64,000 nucleotides of DNA from JACKCR01 sp041390305 (GCA_041390305.1 JAWKQE010000016.1:1-64000); one strand, 5' to 3'; positions 1 through 9,341 are shown, numbered from the stretch's first letter. A program made the numbers and translations. Notes: generated by a model from the sequence alone, not told the origin.

Positions 1-81
1 AACTCGCGCAGCCGTATCTGCATCCAATGCGATCGTGGTGTCTGACTGCCGTCGGATCCCCTCGTGGCTTCGGGTAGGACA

Positions 82-109
82 CCGACAGAACCGGACCGTA
101 CGCTACACT
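82..109 (+). promoter_or_regulatory. Possible sigma-70-type promoter of htpG
   Basis: CCGACA (82-87) and TACACT (104-109) are separated by 16 bases, each matching the -35/-10 consensus at four of six positions. Transcription would start near 115-117, inside the inverted repeat at 113-131. No CIRCE-like element is visible upstream of htpG. The call rests only on weak hexamer matches. Confidence 0.3.
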
Positions 110-112
110 GGT

Positions 113-131
113 CGCGCCAACCCTTGGCGCG
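113..131. promoter_or_regulatory. Perfect 8-bp inverted repeat before htpG
   Basis: The sequence is CGCGCCAA-CCC-TTGGCGCG, a perfect palindrome with a three-base centre, ending 50 bases before the htpG start. It lies where the proposed promoter would initiate. It could be an operator or a stable stem at the very 5' end of the htpG mRNA. The repeat itself is certain; the role is inference. Confidence 0.5.
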
Positions 132-181
132 ATACATCTGAGCATCAATTAGGACAACGAATCCTGACAGGGAGGGAAACG

Positions 182-2110
182 ATGACGGCGACGATCGAGC
201 GCCACGAGTTCCAAGCGGAGGCCAAGCAGCTCTTGGACCTCATGATCCACTCGGTCTACTCGAACAAGGACATCTTCCTGCGCGAGCTGATCTCGAATGC
301 GTCCGACGCCATCGACAAGCGGCGCGTCCTTTCGCTCTCGGACGAGAAGATAGGCTTTCCCTCGGACCCCGAGATCCGGATCGAGACAGACCCAGAGAAC
401 CGCACCGTCTCCATCATCGACAGCGGTGTCGGCATGAGCCGGAGCGAAGTCGTCGAGTACGTCGGCACACTGGCCAAGTCGGGAACGAAGGAGTTCCTGG
501 CCCAGCTGAAGGAATCACGCGAAGCCCCGAGCGCTGAACTCATCGGACAGTTCGGAGTCGGTTTCTACTCGGCCTTCCTCGTCGCGGATCGGGTCGACCT
601 CACCACGCGCCGCGCGGGCGAGGAACACGCCACGCGTTGGCAATCATCCGGTGACGGTACCTACACCCTGGCCGAATCGGAGCGCGACGAAGTCGGCACC
701 ACGATCACGCTGCACCTCAAGAAGGTGGACGAAGAGGACGGCATCGCGGACTACACCCAGGAGCGGAAGATCCGCGAGATCGTCAAGCAGTACTCGGACT
801 TCGTCACCTACCCGATCCGGATGGACGTGGAGCGGACGGAAGGCTCGGGCGACGACCAGAAGACGGTCCAGACGACCGAGACGCTCAACTCGATGAAGGC
901 GATCTGGGCCCGGAGCCCGGAGGACGTCACCGAGGAGGAGTACACCGAGTTCTACAAGCACGTGTCGCACGACTGGACCGAGCCGCTCACCCACATCCGC
1001 TACCACGCGGAGGGTACGCTCGAGTACACGATGCTGCTCTACGTCCCGTCCTCGGCCCCGTACGACCTCTTCCACTTCCACCACCGCCGCGGCGTCAATC
1101 TCTACGTCAAGCGGATCTTCATCATGGACGACTGCGAGGACCTGGTGCCGACGCACCTCCGGTTCATCAAGGGAGTCGTCGACTCGGAGGACCTCTCGCT
1201 CAACATCTCCCGCGAGATCCTCCAGCAGGACCGCCAGATCAAGGCGATGCGGAAGCAGCTGGAGAAGAAGGTCCTGAGCGAACTCGACAAGATGAAGCGC
1301 GAGGACGGGGACAAGTTCGGCACGTTCTGGAAGGAGTTCGGCAAGGTCCTCAAGGAAGGGATCATGGATACGATGAGCCCGAGCGAGAATGCCGAGAAGA
1401 TCCTCTCGCTCTGCCTCTTCGAATCCACGAACGCGGGGACCGAGTCGACGTCACTCTCGGACTACGTCTCGCGGATGAAGCCCGGGCAGGACAAGATCTA
1501 CTACGTCACCGGCGAGAACCGTTCCCTCCTCGAGTCGTCTCCCCAGCTCGAGGCTTACAAGGCCAAGGGCTACGAGGTGCTCCTTCTCACAGACCCGGTC
1601 GACGAGATCTGGACCGGCGCCTTCCCTCCCAAGTATCAGGAGCACGAGTTCGAGTCGGTGGCCAAGGGCGCGGGCGAACTCGGCACCGAGGACGAGCGGA
1701 AGAAGGAAGAGGAAGCGCTGGAGGAGAAGAAGAAGACGTTCGCTTCCCTTCTCGAAGCCGTGGAGAAGCATCTGGACGACGACGTCAAAGACGTCCGTCT
1801 CTCCAAGCGGCTGACGGAGTCGCCCGCGTGCCTGGTCGGGGACGAGAGCGACATGACGCCCCAGATGGAGCAGATGCTGAAGGCGATGGGTCGAGACCCC
1901 GGAAAGCAGAAGCGAATCCTGGAGCTCAACCCCGACCACCCGGTGATGAAGACGCTCCAATCGATCTTCGAGAAGGACGCGAACGATCCCCGCATCGCGG
2001 ACTACGCGCAGCTCGTCTACGGACAGGCCGTGCTCGCCGAGGGCGGGAAGCTCGAGAATCCCGCGAAGTTCACGAAGCTCCTCACAGACCTCCTCACCAA
2101 GGCGCTGTAG
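182..2110 (+). CDS. htpG: Hsp90-family molecular chaperone HtpG
   Basis: Cytosolic ATP-dependent chaperone of 642 residues, normal HtpG length. The N-terminal GHKL ATPase shows NASDAIDKRR with the Mg-binding Asn near residue 39, DSGVGM near 80 and the lid-proximal GQFGVGFYS near 122. The middle domain contains the RGVNLYVKRIFIMDD and GVVDSEDLSLNISRE blocks and the C-terminal dimerisation region is intact. The reading frame is open back to about base 35, but the start at 182 is preferred because GGGAGG stands just upstream and the protein then begins with the typical HEFQAE segment. Downstream lies a GC-rich hairpin, so it is probably monocistronic. Family assignment is essentially certain. 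Confidence 0.98.
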   Translation: MTATIERHEFQAEAKQLLDLMIHSVYSNKDIFLRELISNASDAIDKRRVLSLSDEKIGFPSDPEIRIETDPENRTVSIIDSGVGMSRSEVVEYVGTLAKSGTKEFLAQLKESREAPSAELIGQFGVGFYSAFLVADRVDLTTRRAGEEHATRWQSSGDGTYTLAESERDEVGTTITLHLKKVDEEDGIADYTQERKIREIVKQYSDFVTYPIRMDVERTEGSGDDQKTVQTTETLNSMKAIWARSPEDVTEEEYTEFYKHVSHDWTEPLTHIRYHAEGTLEYTMLLYVPSSAPYDLFHFHHRRGVNLYVKRIFIMDDCEDLVPTHLRFIKGVVDSEDLSLNISREILQQDRQIKAMRKQLEKKVLSELDKMKREDGDKFGTFWKEFGKVLKEGIMDTMSPSENAEKILSLCLFESTNAGTESTSLSDYVSRMKPGQDKIYYVTGENRSLLESSPQLEAYKAKGYEVLLLTDPVDEIWTGAFPPKYQEHEFESVAKGAGELGTEDERKKEEEALEEKKKTFASLLEAVEKHLDDDVKDVRLSKRLTESPACLVGDESDMTPQMEQMLKAMGRDPGKQKRILELNPDHPVMKTLQSIFEKDANDPRIADYAQLVYGQAVLAEGGKLENPAKFTKLLTDLLTKAL

Positions 2111-2129
2111 GAATCCGATGACCGTTCCC

Positions 2130-2162
2130 GGTCCGGTGGCGAATCCTCCCTGCCACCGGACC
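2130..2162 (+). terminator. GC-rich hairpin after htpG
   Basis: GGTCCGGTGGC (2130-2140) is followed after 11 bases by its exact reverse complement GCCACCGGACC (2152-2162). The 11-bp stem begins 19 bases after the htpG stop. No T-run follows, so it is not a canonical intrinsic terminator; an mRNA-end or Rho-assisted stop is likely. Confidence 0.55.
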
Positions 2163-2229
2163 AGGAGAGCGACTCGGGGCAAGGTACGGTCGCAGTTTGA
2201 CCGCGCGGGGCTCGTCGAGGAGTCCCGCC

Positions 2230-3438
2230 ATGTTCAGGGAGTCACGGATGGTTCCGCGCCGTTGGGAGTTCCTCGTCATCGGGCTTCTGTTCGTCGGCTC
2301 CTGTCGGGAGGAGTCGGCCGTCGAGACTCTGCCCACCGGACAGCCACCGGTTGGCGTTTCGAACGCGCAGGCGACTGGATCGGCTCCGAACCGATCCGGC
2401 GTCTCCGAACACGCCGCGCGACGTGACCTCGAGCAGGGCTCGGCGCGAGCCCTCGACTACCTCGGGATGCAGCGCACTCTGCGACGGGCGCTCGCCGAGA
2501 CCGCACCCAGCGTCGGGACCCTCATCACACACTCGAACGGCGATCTCGTCGCGACGAACGCATCCGAACTCGAGGCCTCACTCGGAGCGGCGGGCGTGGG
2601 AAGCGTCGTCTTTCTTCCCTCGACCGTTCAGATCGATTGGACAGGACGAAGCCCGCTGCGCGTCCCGGCAGGAGTCACTCTGGCGAGCGACCGAGCCGTC
2701 GGCACCTCGAAGGGCGCCCGCATCTACACGAACGATCTCGGCGCCACGCTTCTCGTCGTCGAATCGAACGGGCGGGTGGCAGGGCTCGACCTCATGGGGC
2801 CCGATCCCGGCGACCGCACGTACCAATTGGAGCGACTCGAAGCCGAACGAGGCAGCGACGGCTACTACTCCGTCCCCGCCGCCATCGGCATCCGCGTCGA
2901 AGGAAACGGAGTGGCGATCGAGAACTGCGAGGTCTGGGCGTTCGGCCGGAGTGCGATCGACGTCGCCCCCGGGACCACGGGCACTCGCGTCCGTCACTGC
3001 TTCCTCCATCACAACCAACGGATCCGCCTCGGATACGGCGTCTACCTGGATCGGGCGGACGCCCTCGTCGAAGCCAACCTGTTCGACTGGTACCGGCACT
3101 GCGTCGCAGGCTCCGGGCTCCCCGGAACCTCGTATGAGGCACGCTTCAACTTCGTCCTCGCCAACGCAAGCGGACACGCCTTCGACATGCACGGCGGCCG
3201 AGACCGGGAAGACGGAACGGACACCGCCGGAACGACGATCCAGATCCACGACAACATCATCGAGGCCGGGCAGTTTCCCGCCATCGTCGTCCGCGGCCGC
3301 GCACAGAATCCCGTCGAGATCCACGCCAACCAGTTCCGGAACCCCGACCCCACCTTCACGATCGTCCTGAACGAGTCCGCCGGTGCCGCCCTGATGCGCG
3401 ACAACACCTTCGGGGTGTCCTCGATGAGGCAGAGATAG
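2230..3438 (+). CDS. Predicted lipoprotein with right-handed beta-helix fold
   Basis: Hypothetical exported protein of about 402 residues. The N-terminus has basic residues, a hydrophobic stretch (EFLVIGLLFVGSC) and a lipobox-like VGSC, so it is predicted to be lipid-anchored. From about residue 150 it shows the rhythm of parallel beta-helix repeats: short strands around Asn/Gly turns such as VEGNGVAIENCEVWAF, RVRHCFLHHN, VEANLFDWYRHCVAG and IHDNIIEAG. Such folds occur in pectate-lyase-like and surface-adhesion proteins, but no catalytic signature is recognised, so no enzymatic function is assigned. ATG 2248 is an alternative start and would leave a shorter signal peptide; neither has a convincing ribosome site. 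It lies between htpG and another secreted protein on the same strand. Confidence 0.7.
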   Translation: MFRESRMVPRRWEFLVIGLLFVGSCREESAVETLPTGQPPVGVSNAQATGSAPNRSGVSEHAARRDLEQGSARALDYLGMQRTLRRALAETAPSVGTLITHSNGDLVATNASELEASLGAAGVGSVVFLPSTVQIDWTGRSPLRVPAGVTLASDRAVGTSKGARIYTNDLGATLLVVESNGRVAGLDLMGPDPGDRTYQLERLEAERGSDGYYSVPAAIGIRVEGNGVAIENCEVWAFGRSAIDVAPGTTGTRVRHCFLHHNQRIRLGYGVYLDRADALVEANLFDWYRHCVAGSGLPGTSYEARFNFVLANASGHAFDMHGGRDREDGTDTAGTTIQIHDNIIEAGQFPAIVVRGRAQNPVEIHANQFRNPDPTFTIVLNESAGAALMRDNTFGVSSMRQR

Positions 3439-3572
3439 CCCGTCCCCTCCCTGTCGCTCCACCAGTCCAGGGAGATCGCCCCTCTCGACGATTCTTCATT
3501 CCGGGTGATGGGTTTCGGCTCCGCTCCGCGCGTCCTTGGACAACCACGAACCTTTCAGGGGAGGATCCAAAC

Positions 3573-5720
3573 ATGCGGAAGGGCCACCGTTCGGTACCCA
3601 CATCACTTGCAGCTACACTCGTTGCCGTCGCCCTCGTGGCGGGACCGGCGTCGGCAGGCCCCGTCGTCGAGGAATCGGGTTGGGAACTCCTCTACACGAG
3701 ATCTCTCGGCTCCGCCCAGTCCGCGATCATCCATCCGACCAGCGGCGACATCTACGTCGGCGTCCGCGAGAGCAACAGCAGCGGTGGCCTCTACCGGATC
3801 GACCGCTACGGCTTCGCGAGCCAGGTCGCGGGAGGTAGCAACCCGGCGGGACTAGTAGCGGATCCGGACTCGGGATTCGTCTTCGTCTCGGAGGATTTCG
3901 GCGGCCACATCTTCCGCACGGATCCCGTGATCGGCGGCCGCCTAGACTGGGTCGGCGGCTTCCATTCGGGCGACGACGACCCTGTCGGAATGGACTTCGC
4001 GCCCTCGGACTACTCGGGACCTTTCCTCCTTCCGGGAGACGGCGTCGTCGTCGACCGCGGCAGTTCAGGAGCCGACGAGATCTGGATGTGGAATCCGTAC
4101 AGTCCCGAGGGTGAAGTCCAGATTCACGCCGACAACGGCACGCTCGCCGACGCGGTCGACGTCACGGTGAGCCCGACCGACATCTTCGTCGCGGACCCGC
4201 GAGGTGGATCCCCCGGTGTGATCTGGCGACTCCTCGCGGACGGCACACTCGAAGCCGCCTCCACCTCGCTCGAACTCGTCGACCCGGTCGGAATCGACTA
4301 CGACTTCGCGGACGGGAGCCTTCTCGTCGCCGATCGAGGCCTCGGTCAACTGCTTCGGGTGGCACTCCCGAGCGGCGAGACGACGGTCGTACTGTCCGGG
4401 CTCGACCCATCGGTGACCTGGGCCGGCGTCGACCTCACCTCGGACGGCCGTAGGATGGTCATCACCGAAGCCGCGACCAGCTCCGTGCACTTCTTCGCCC
4501 AATGCGCCCCGCTGGGTCCGGAAGAGGACTGCGACGGGAACGGGATCTCCGACCTCTGCGACATCGCACGGGGGACGCTGGCGGACTGCAACCAGAACGG
4601 AGTGCCCGACGTCTGCGACATCGAATCGGGCACGAGTCAGGACTGTAACCTCGACGGCATCCCCGACGAGTGCCCGCAGTGCCCACCTGTCGAGGTCGTG
4701 TTCGTGATGGACACGTCCGCGTCGATGGACGGCGAAGCGTCCGCGCTCTGCGGCAGCATCGAACAGGTGACAGCTCACCTCGAAGCCTCGGGAATCGCCG
4801 CGACCGCAACCTACCTCGGCATCACCACGGCACCAGGCGGCGCATACGGGTGCCTCGAAGGCACGGTCCTCAGCCTCTACGGAGACGAAGTCCCCGGCGA
4901 CCCACCTCCCGGCATCGAAACGCTCCTCACGTGCCCGGGCGGCGATCAGGGTCCGAACGAGAGCTGGGGACAGGCGACCTCCATCGTCGCCGGCCTCCAT
5001 CCCTGGGCTCCCGAGGGCGAATCGATCCGCCTCGTCATCCCGATCGGCGACGAAGGTCCGTGGTGCGGAGACCCAGCGAACGGCAACGACCAACTCTCGA
5101 TCGACCACGCCATCACCGTCGCCGTCGCGAACGGCGTCATCGTCTCCCCGATCACAGGTTCCGGCTCGTCGGAGACCGTGATCGCACTGGCGAGACAGCT
5201 CGCGGAAGGAACCGGCGGCGAGCAGTTCAGCTCCTCGACTCCGTCACTCGACCTCGCTCAAGCAGTCGTCGACCTAGTCGAGAACGCCTGCGCCACGTTC
5301 ACGGACTGCAACGACAACGGAATCCTCGACAGCTGCGACATCGCGAGCGGCACGAGCGAAGACGAGAACGGGGACGGCATCCCCGACGAGTGCGGTGCGA
5401 CGTCCGGCGTCGGCGACGGACTCGCGAGCGGTACCGGTAGAGACACCATCGCCGCGCTCACCGCCCGCCCCAACCCAGTCATCTCGTCGACGAAGTTCGA
5501 GTTCCAACTCCACACCGCGACCGACGTCCGCCTGACCGTCTTCGACGCCGCCGGCCGAAAGGTGACCGACCTACTCTCCACCCACCTCCCCGCCGGCCTC
5601 CACGTCATCGACTGGAACGCGACCGACACGCAATCAAACCCCGTGCCCGCCGGCGTCTACTTCTACCGCCTACAAACCCCGAACGGCGATCGAAGCGAGC
5701 GCCTGGTTGTGGTGAGATGA
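3573..5720 (+). CDS. Secreted protein: propeller-like N-terminus, VWA domain, FlgD-like C-terminal domain
   Basis: Large exported protein of 715 residues with a cleavable signal (hydrophobic core and a GPASAGP cleavage region). Residues ~40-300 contain repeated blade-like segments (DIYVGVRES, GFVFVSEDFGG, DGSLLVADRG) typical of NHL/SMP-30-like propellers. Residues ~315-370 carry Asp-rich calcium-binding repeats (CDGNGISDLCDI, CNQNGVPDVCDI, CNLDGIPDEC). A von Willebrand A domain follows with a MIDAS start DTSAS near residue 385. A further Asp-rich repeat precedes the C-terminal ~85 residues, a FlgD-Ig/sorting-type domain (ARPNPV...VFDAAGRKV...AGVYFYRL). Good ribosome site (GGGGAGG) before ATG 3573. 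Probably a cell-surface or released adhesion-type protein; partner unknown. Confidence 0.8.
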   Translation: MRKGHRSVPTSLAATLVAVALVAGPASAGPVVEESGWELLYTRSLGSAQSAIIHPTSGDIYVGVRESNSSGGLYRIDRYGFASQVAGGSNPAGLVADPDSGFVFVSEDFGGHIFRTDPVIGGRLDWVGGFHSGDDDPVGMDFAPSDYSGPFLLPGDGVVVDRGSSGADEIWMWNPYSPEGEVQIHADNGTLADAVDVTVSPTDIFVADPRGGSPGVIWRLLADGTLEAASTSLELVDPVGIDYDFADGSLLVADRGLGQLLRVALPSGETTVVLSGLDPSVTWAGVDLTSDGRRMVITEAATSSVHFFAQCAPLGPEEDCDGNGISDLCDIARGTLADCNQNGVPDVCDIESGTSQDCNLDGIPDECPQCPPVEVVFVMDTSASMDGEASALCGSIEQVTAHLEASGIAATATYLGITTAPGGAYGCLEGTVLSLYGDEVPGDPPPGIETLLTCPGGDQGPNESWGQATSIVAGLHPWAPEGESIRLVIPIGDEGPWCGDPANGNDQLSIDHAITVAVANGVIVSPITGSGSSETVIALARQLAEGTGGEQFSSSTPSLDLAQAVVDLVENACATFTDCNDNGILDSCDIASGTSEDENGDGIPDECGATSGVGDGLASGTGRDTIAALTARPNPVISSTKFEFQLHTATDVRLTVFDAAGRKVTDLLSTHLPAGLHVIDWNATDTQSNPVPAGVYFYRLQTPNGDRSERLVVVR

Positions 5721-5780
5721 GGGATGGAACGGGATGGAACGGGATGGAACGGGATGGAACGGGATGGAACGGGATGGAAA
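5721..5780. repeat. Decanucleotide tandem repeat, six units
   Basis: GGGATGGAAC is repeated five times without error, with a sixth unit ending in A instead of C. The array begins at the base after the TGA of the VWA protein. The 10-bp period is close to one helical turn and not a multiple of three. It lies between two convergent genes, so it would sit in the 3' untranslated region. Confidence 0.95.
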
Positions 5781-5924
5781 GGGACCTGATGGAGTAAGTG
5801 ATGAGAGGCCCGAGGCGCAGCGATGACGTAGCGCGGCACCGAAACGGAGCAACGCCGCGCTCCATCCCTCCCCCACCAGAACACGGCCGCCCGCAACCGG
5901 AGGCCGTGCCCCGCAAGCACCCCA

Positions 5925-6048
5925 CGTCGACACGGGAGCCTGGGGCCCCGAAGCGAACATATGAGTCCGGCCACCAACGCCCCTGCCAACACTCCAACGC
6001 AGCACGGCGATTCGAGAGCGTAGGGGCCCCAGGCTCCCGGCCTCGACG
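5925..6048. repeat. Long-range inverted repeat between convergent genes
   Basis: GGGAGCCTGGGGCCCC (5934-5949) and its exact complement (6023-6038) form a 16-bp stem around a 73-base loop. A further CGTCGA/TCGACG pair (5925-5930 and 6043-6048) extends it beyond a short mismatched bulge. It ends immediately before the stop of the leftward kinase gene. It may serve as a bidirectional transcript end or be a remnant of a small mobile or repeat element; no transposase or target duplication is visible. Confidence 0.75.
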
Positions 6049-8523
6049 CTAGTGCGCCGCCCCCGCCCGCTTCCACGCCGCATCCGCCTCATCGCTCCGC
6101 CCGAGGTCACGCAGAAGGTCTCCGTACTCCTGCCACACTTCGAGCACCGACTGGTCCTCCGCGGGCAGGCGCGCCTCCCGGATCTCGATCACGCGAAGAA
6201 ACTCGCGTTCGGACTCTTCGAGCCGCCCCATCCGGTGATAGAGGAGACCAAGTCCGAGATGGGCGTGGGCTTCGAGGAGTTCGTCCACGCCCTTGCTTTC
6301 GAAGATCGTGAGGGCCCGGTGGAAGAGCGCCTCTGCCTCGTCGTGGTTTCCAATGAGGGATTCGATCTCTCCGAGGTTCGAGAGGGCGATGGCGAGTTCC
6401 GGATGGTCCGGCTCCAGGACTTTCTCTCCGATCTCCACGGAACGTCGAATGTAGGGTGCCGCTTCGTCGTACTCCTCGAGGGTCCAGTGAAGCGCGCCGA
6501 TGTTGTTGAGGATGGATCCGATCATCGGGTGTGTCTCGTCGAACTGCTTCTCGGCGATCGCAAGGGCCTTCTCGAAGTACGGGAGAGTCTGCTCGAGCTG
6601 ACCCCGCTCCCAATGGGAGACCGCGAGATTGTTGTACGTTCCGACGAGCCGATAGCTCTCGTCGCCCTCTGACCTCCGGATCATCTCGATCGCTTCCCGG
6701 AACGACGTCTCGGCTCGCTCGTACTCACCCTGCCTCAGATAGACCGTCCCGAGATCATCGAGGGATCCGGCGAGATGAACGCCGTACTCTGGAGGACCGT
6801 CCCGCAACACCTCGATCGCGTGCGTGAGGTGCGCTTCCGCATCGTCGGGTCGCCCCTGGAGACGGCGAAGCACGCCGAGTTTCGCTTCCGTCGACGCTGT
6901 CTCGGGATGATTGGGACCGAACGCATCCACACGGATCTGGTACGCCTCGGCGAGCAGTTCCGCATCCTCGTACTCGCCGAGGTTGACATAGATCTCGCCG
7001 AGCGTGTCGAGGAGTCTCGATCGCGTGGCCGGCGCCATCGTCGGATCGTCACGCAGCTTCTTCGCCCTCTCCGACAGGACGGCGGAGACCGTAACCGCCT
7101 GGCCCGGAACCTTCATCGGATCGGAAACTCGAAACGTGCTCTCGAGGAACTCCGCAACTTCCTTGGCCGCGCGGGCCTCGGCACGGGCGGACTCCTCTGC
7201 GCGGAGGGCCCTCTGGAGCCCGATGGCGGCGGCGACGCCGCCCGCGACGACACCGAGAATCGCCACGCTCGCGGCGGCCACACCGATCCGGTGTCGACGG
7301 ACGAACCGACTCATCCGATACGTCGTACTCGGAGGCCCGGCGAGCACGGGTTCGAGCCTCAAGTGACGCCCCAGGTCCTCGGCGAACTCCTGAACCGATG
7401 CATACCGCCGTTCGCGGTCCCGTTCGAGGGCCCGGAGCGCGATCCAGTCGAGGTCCCCCTTGAGCCGACGGACCCAACGAGAAGCCTCCGTCTTCCTGCT
7501 CGCGGCGAGACGGATCGCGTCAGTCCGAGGGTTTGTTCCCAGACTTCGCACCCGTGCGCTCGGCCGGACCGGCTCTCTCTCCCGGAGCTGCTGCACCAGT
7601 GCCTCGAACGAAGGCTCGCCGGCATCGTCCTCGAACGGGCGCACGCCCGTCATCAGCTCGTAGAAGAGCACGCCGAGGGAATACACATCACCCCGCGTAT
7701 CGACGTCGAACGGCGTCATCCCCGCCTGCTCCGGGCTCATGTACTGCGGCGTGCCGAGGACACGTCCGTACTCGGTGTGGAGAGTCCTGTCGGTGAGGCG
7801 TCCCTCCAGTGCCTTGGCGATTCCGAAGTCGATGATCTTGACACGCGGCGTGCCGTCCTCGACGGACACCATGATGTTGGACGGTTTGAGGTCCCGGTGG
7901 AGCACTCCCTTCTGGTGCGCGTGACGGACGCCATCCAGCACCTCGAGGAAGAGTTCGATCCGCGCTTCGAGGGAGAGCTGTTCCCGATCGCAGTACTCGG
8001 TGATCGGGAGTCCGGACACGTACTCCATCACGACGTACGGGCGTCCGTCGGAGGTCGTCTGCGCGTCCAGTACGCGCGCGATCGAGGGGTGGTTCATCAA
8101 TGCGAGCGCCTGACGCTCGCCTTCGAAGCGTGCAAAGATCTCTGCGCCCCCGAGTCCGGGACGGATCAGTTTGATCGCAACCCGCCGTTTGACCGGCTCG
8201 AACTGTTCGGCGAGATAGACCTCACCCATCCCGCCCCGACCGATGCACTCCAACAGATGATAGGGACCGAGGGTCTCCCGTACGCGGACCGGAGCGAGAT
8301 GTGGCCCTTCCACCGCCCCGTCGGCTTCGAGGAGCGAGGCGAGCTCTCTGTGTAGTTCCGGATCCTCCCGCTCGATCCGTTCGAGCCGACGTCGGCGTTC
8401 CTCTGCGTTCGCATCCACGAGGACCGCGAACTCCTCTTTGAGCCGACGGTACTGCTCCCGGTCCGACTCGTGCGGCTGGGAGACGCCGGGAGCCGTCTCG
8501 TCCTTGGGAGGCAGATCGTTCAC
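6049..8523 (-). CDS. Transmembrane Ser/Thr protein kinase with C-terminal TPR array
   Basis: Hanks-type kinase of 824 residues. The kinase domain (~88-370) has the glycine loop GRGGMGEVYLAEQ, VAIK lysine, catalytic HRDLKPSN (~207), IIDFGIAK with the Mg-binding Asp, and GTPQYMSPEQ activation segment. An arginine-rich juxtamembrane linker leads to one transmembrane helix (~408-432). The remaining ~390 residues are tetratricopeptide repeats of the long bacterial type (QLEQTLPYFEKALAIAEKQ, DEAEALFHRALTIFESK), probably extracytoplasmic. The start overlaps the stop of the upstream ECF sigma gene by four bases (ATGA), so the two are translationally coupled. The kinase may phosphorylate or otherwise control that sigma factor. 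Confidence 0.93.
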   Translation of the reverse strand: MNDLPPKDETAPGVSQPHESDREQYRRLKEEFAVLVDANAEERRRRLERIEREDPELHRELASLLEADGAVEGPHLAPVRVRETLGPYHLLECIGRGGMGEVYLAEQFEPVKRRVAIKLIRPGLGGAEIFARFEGERQALALMNHPSIARVLDAQTTSDGRPYVVMEYVSGLPITEYCDREQLSLEARIELFLEVLDGVRHAHQKGVLHRDLKPSNIMVSVEDGTPRVKIIDFGIAKALEGRLTDRTLHTEYGRVLGTPQYMSPEQAGMTPFDVDTRGDVYSLGVLFYELMTGVRPFEDDAGEPSFEALVQQLREREPVRPSARVRSLGTNPRTDAIRLAASRKTEASRWVRRLKGDLDWIALRALERDRERRYASVQEFAEDLGRHLRLEPVLAGPPSTTYRMSRFVRRHRIGVAAASVAILGVVAGGVAAAIGLQRALRAEESARAEARAAKEVAEFLESTFRVSDPMKVPGQAVTVSAVLSERAKKLRDDPTMAPATRSRLLDTLGEIYVNLGEYEDAELLAEAYQIRVDAFGPNHPETASTEAKLGVLRRLQGRPDDAEAHLTHAIEVLRDGPPEYGVHLAGSLDDLGTVYLRQGEYERAETSFREAIEMIRRSEGDESYRLVGTYNNLAVSHWERGQLEQTLPYFEKALAIAEKQFDETHPMIGSILNNIGALHWTLEEYDEAAPYIRRSVEIGEKVLEPDHPELAIALSNLGEIESLIGNHDEAEALFHRALTIFESKGVDELLEAHAHLGLGLLYHRMGRLEESEREFLRVIEIREARLPAEDQSVLEVWQEYGDLLRDLGRSDEADAAWKRAGAAH

Positions 8524-9086
8524 GCGTCACTTCCTCCCGGCATCAGCTCTCTGCGCAGCCAGGCCCTCGCCATCCTCCACTCGCGTTCCACCGTCGCGGT
8601 CGAGATCCCGAGTGCCGATGCGATCTCTGCGGTCGTTCCTCCCGCGAAGTAGCGGAGTTCCACGATCCGGACCTGCCTCTCGTCGAGGTCCGCGAGTTTC
8701 TCTAGGGAGCGATCGAGATCGAGCGGATCGACTTCGGACTCGACCGCGAACGCAGCGTCCCCCGCGGAATCGAGTCCGGAGAGCGTCAGATGCTGCACTC
8801 CGCCACCACGCTTGGCCGCATTGTGCTTCCTCGCATAGTCGACCAGGACGCGTCGCATGGCCCGCGCGGCGAACGAGAGGAACTGTTCCCGATTCTGGAA
8901 GGGAGACCGCTGTTCCTCCAGGCGCAGGTACACTTCGTGGACCAGCGCAGTGGGCTGGAGAGTGTGATGGGGGCGTTCGCTCTCGAGCCGATGTTGCGCA
9001 AGTCGCCGCAAGTCGGCATAGAGACGCTCGGCGAGCGCACCACCCATGTCAGGATCGGCGTGTTCGTTCAAATCGCGGCACTCCAT
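8520..9086 (-). CDS. ECF-type sigma factor coupled to a Ser/Thr kinase
   Basis: Sigma-70 family protein of 188 residues. Region 2 includes LVHEVYLRL, FLSFAARAMRRVLVDYARKHNAAKRGG. Region 4 has a helix-turn-helix (GTTAEIASALGISTATVEREW) followed by RMARAWLRREL. The organisation resembles the TIGR02999/kinase-associated ECF group, in which no anti-sigma factor is encoded next door and a Ser/Thr kinase is. Known relatives of kinase-linked ECF factors are switched on by phosphorylation; here that is inference. ATG 9086 is the only convincing start although the frame stays open upstream. It is divergent from the P-loop NTPase gene with about 255 bases between the two starts. Confidence 0.9.
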   Translation of the reverse strand: MECRDLNEHADPDMGGALAERLYADLRRLAQHRLESERPHHTLQPTALVHEVYLRLEEQRSPFQNREQFLSFAARAMRRVLVDYARKHNAAKRGGGVQHLTLSGLDSAGDAAFAVESEVDPLDLDRSLEKLADLDERQVRIVELRYFAGGTTAEIASALGISTATVEREWRMARAWLRRELMPGGSDA

Positions 9087-9341
9087 GGGACGATGGAGAC
9101 TCGATCCGTGGTTCGTTCCGGAGACGACAAGGATACGTGAGCCTCGGGGGAAAGGCCAAGCCGGGGGATGAGATCGTACGAGCGGGCCGGATCGAGGCGC
9201 TCCACGCAGCCCCACGTATCGTATAGTCGTCGACGGCCCCCCTTCCCCGAAACTAGGGACACGACGTTCGCGACCACCTTGTCCACCTCCGGACCGAGGA
9301 CGCCTCGTGATACGCCGCGGCACGAGAGGAGCGAACGGCCC

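Noticed and set aside
35..181. N-terminal extension of htpG
   Set aside because: Residues upstream of 182 are not HtpG-like, and a ribosome site stands directly before ATG 182.
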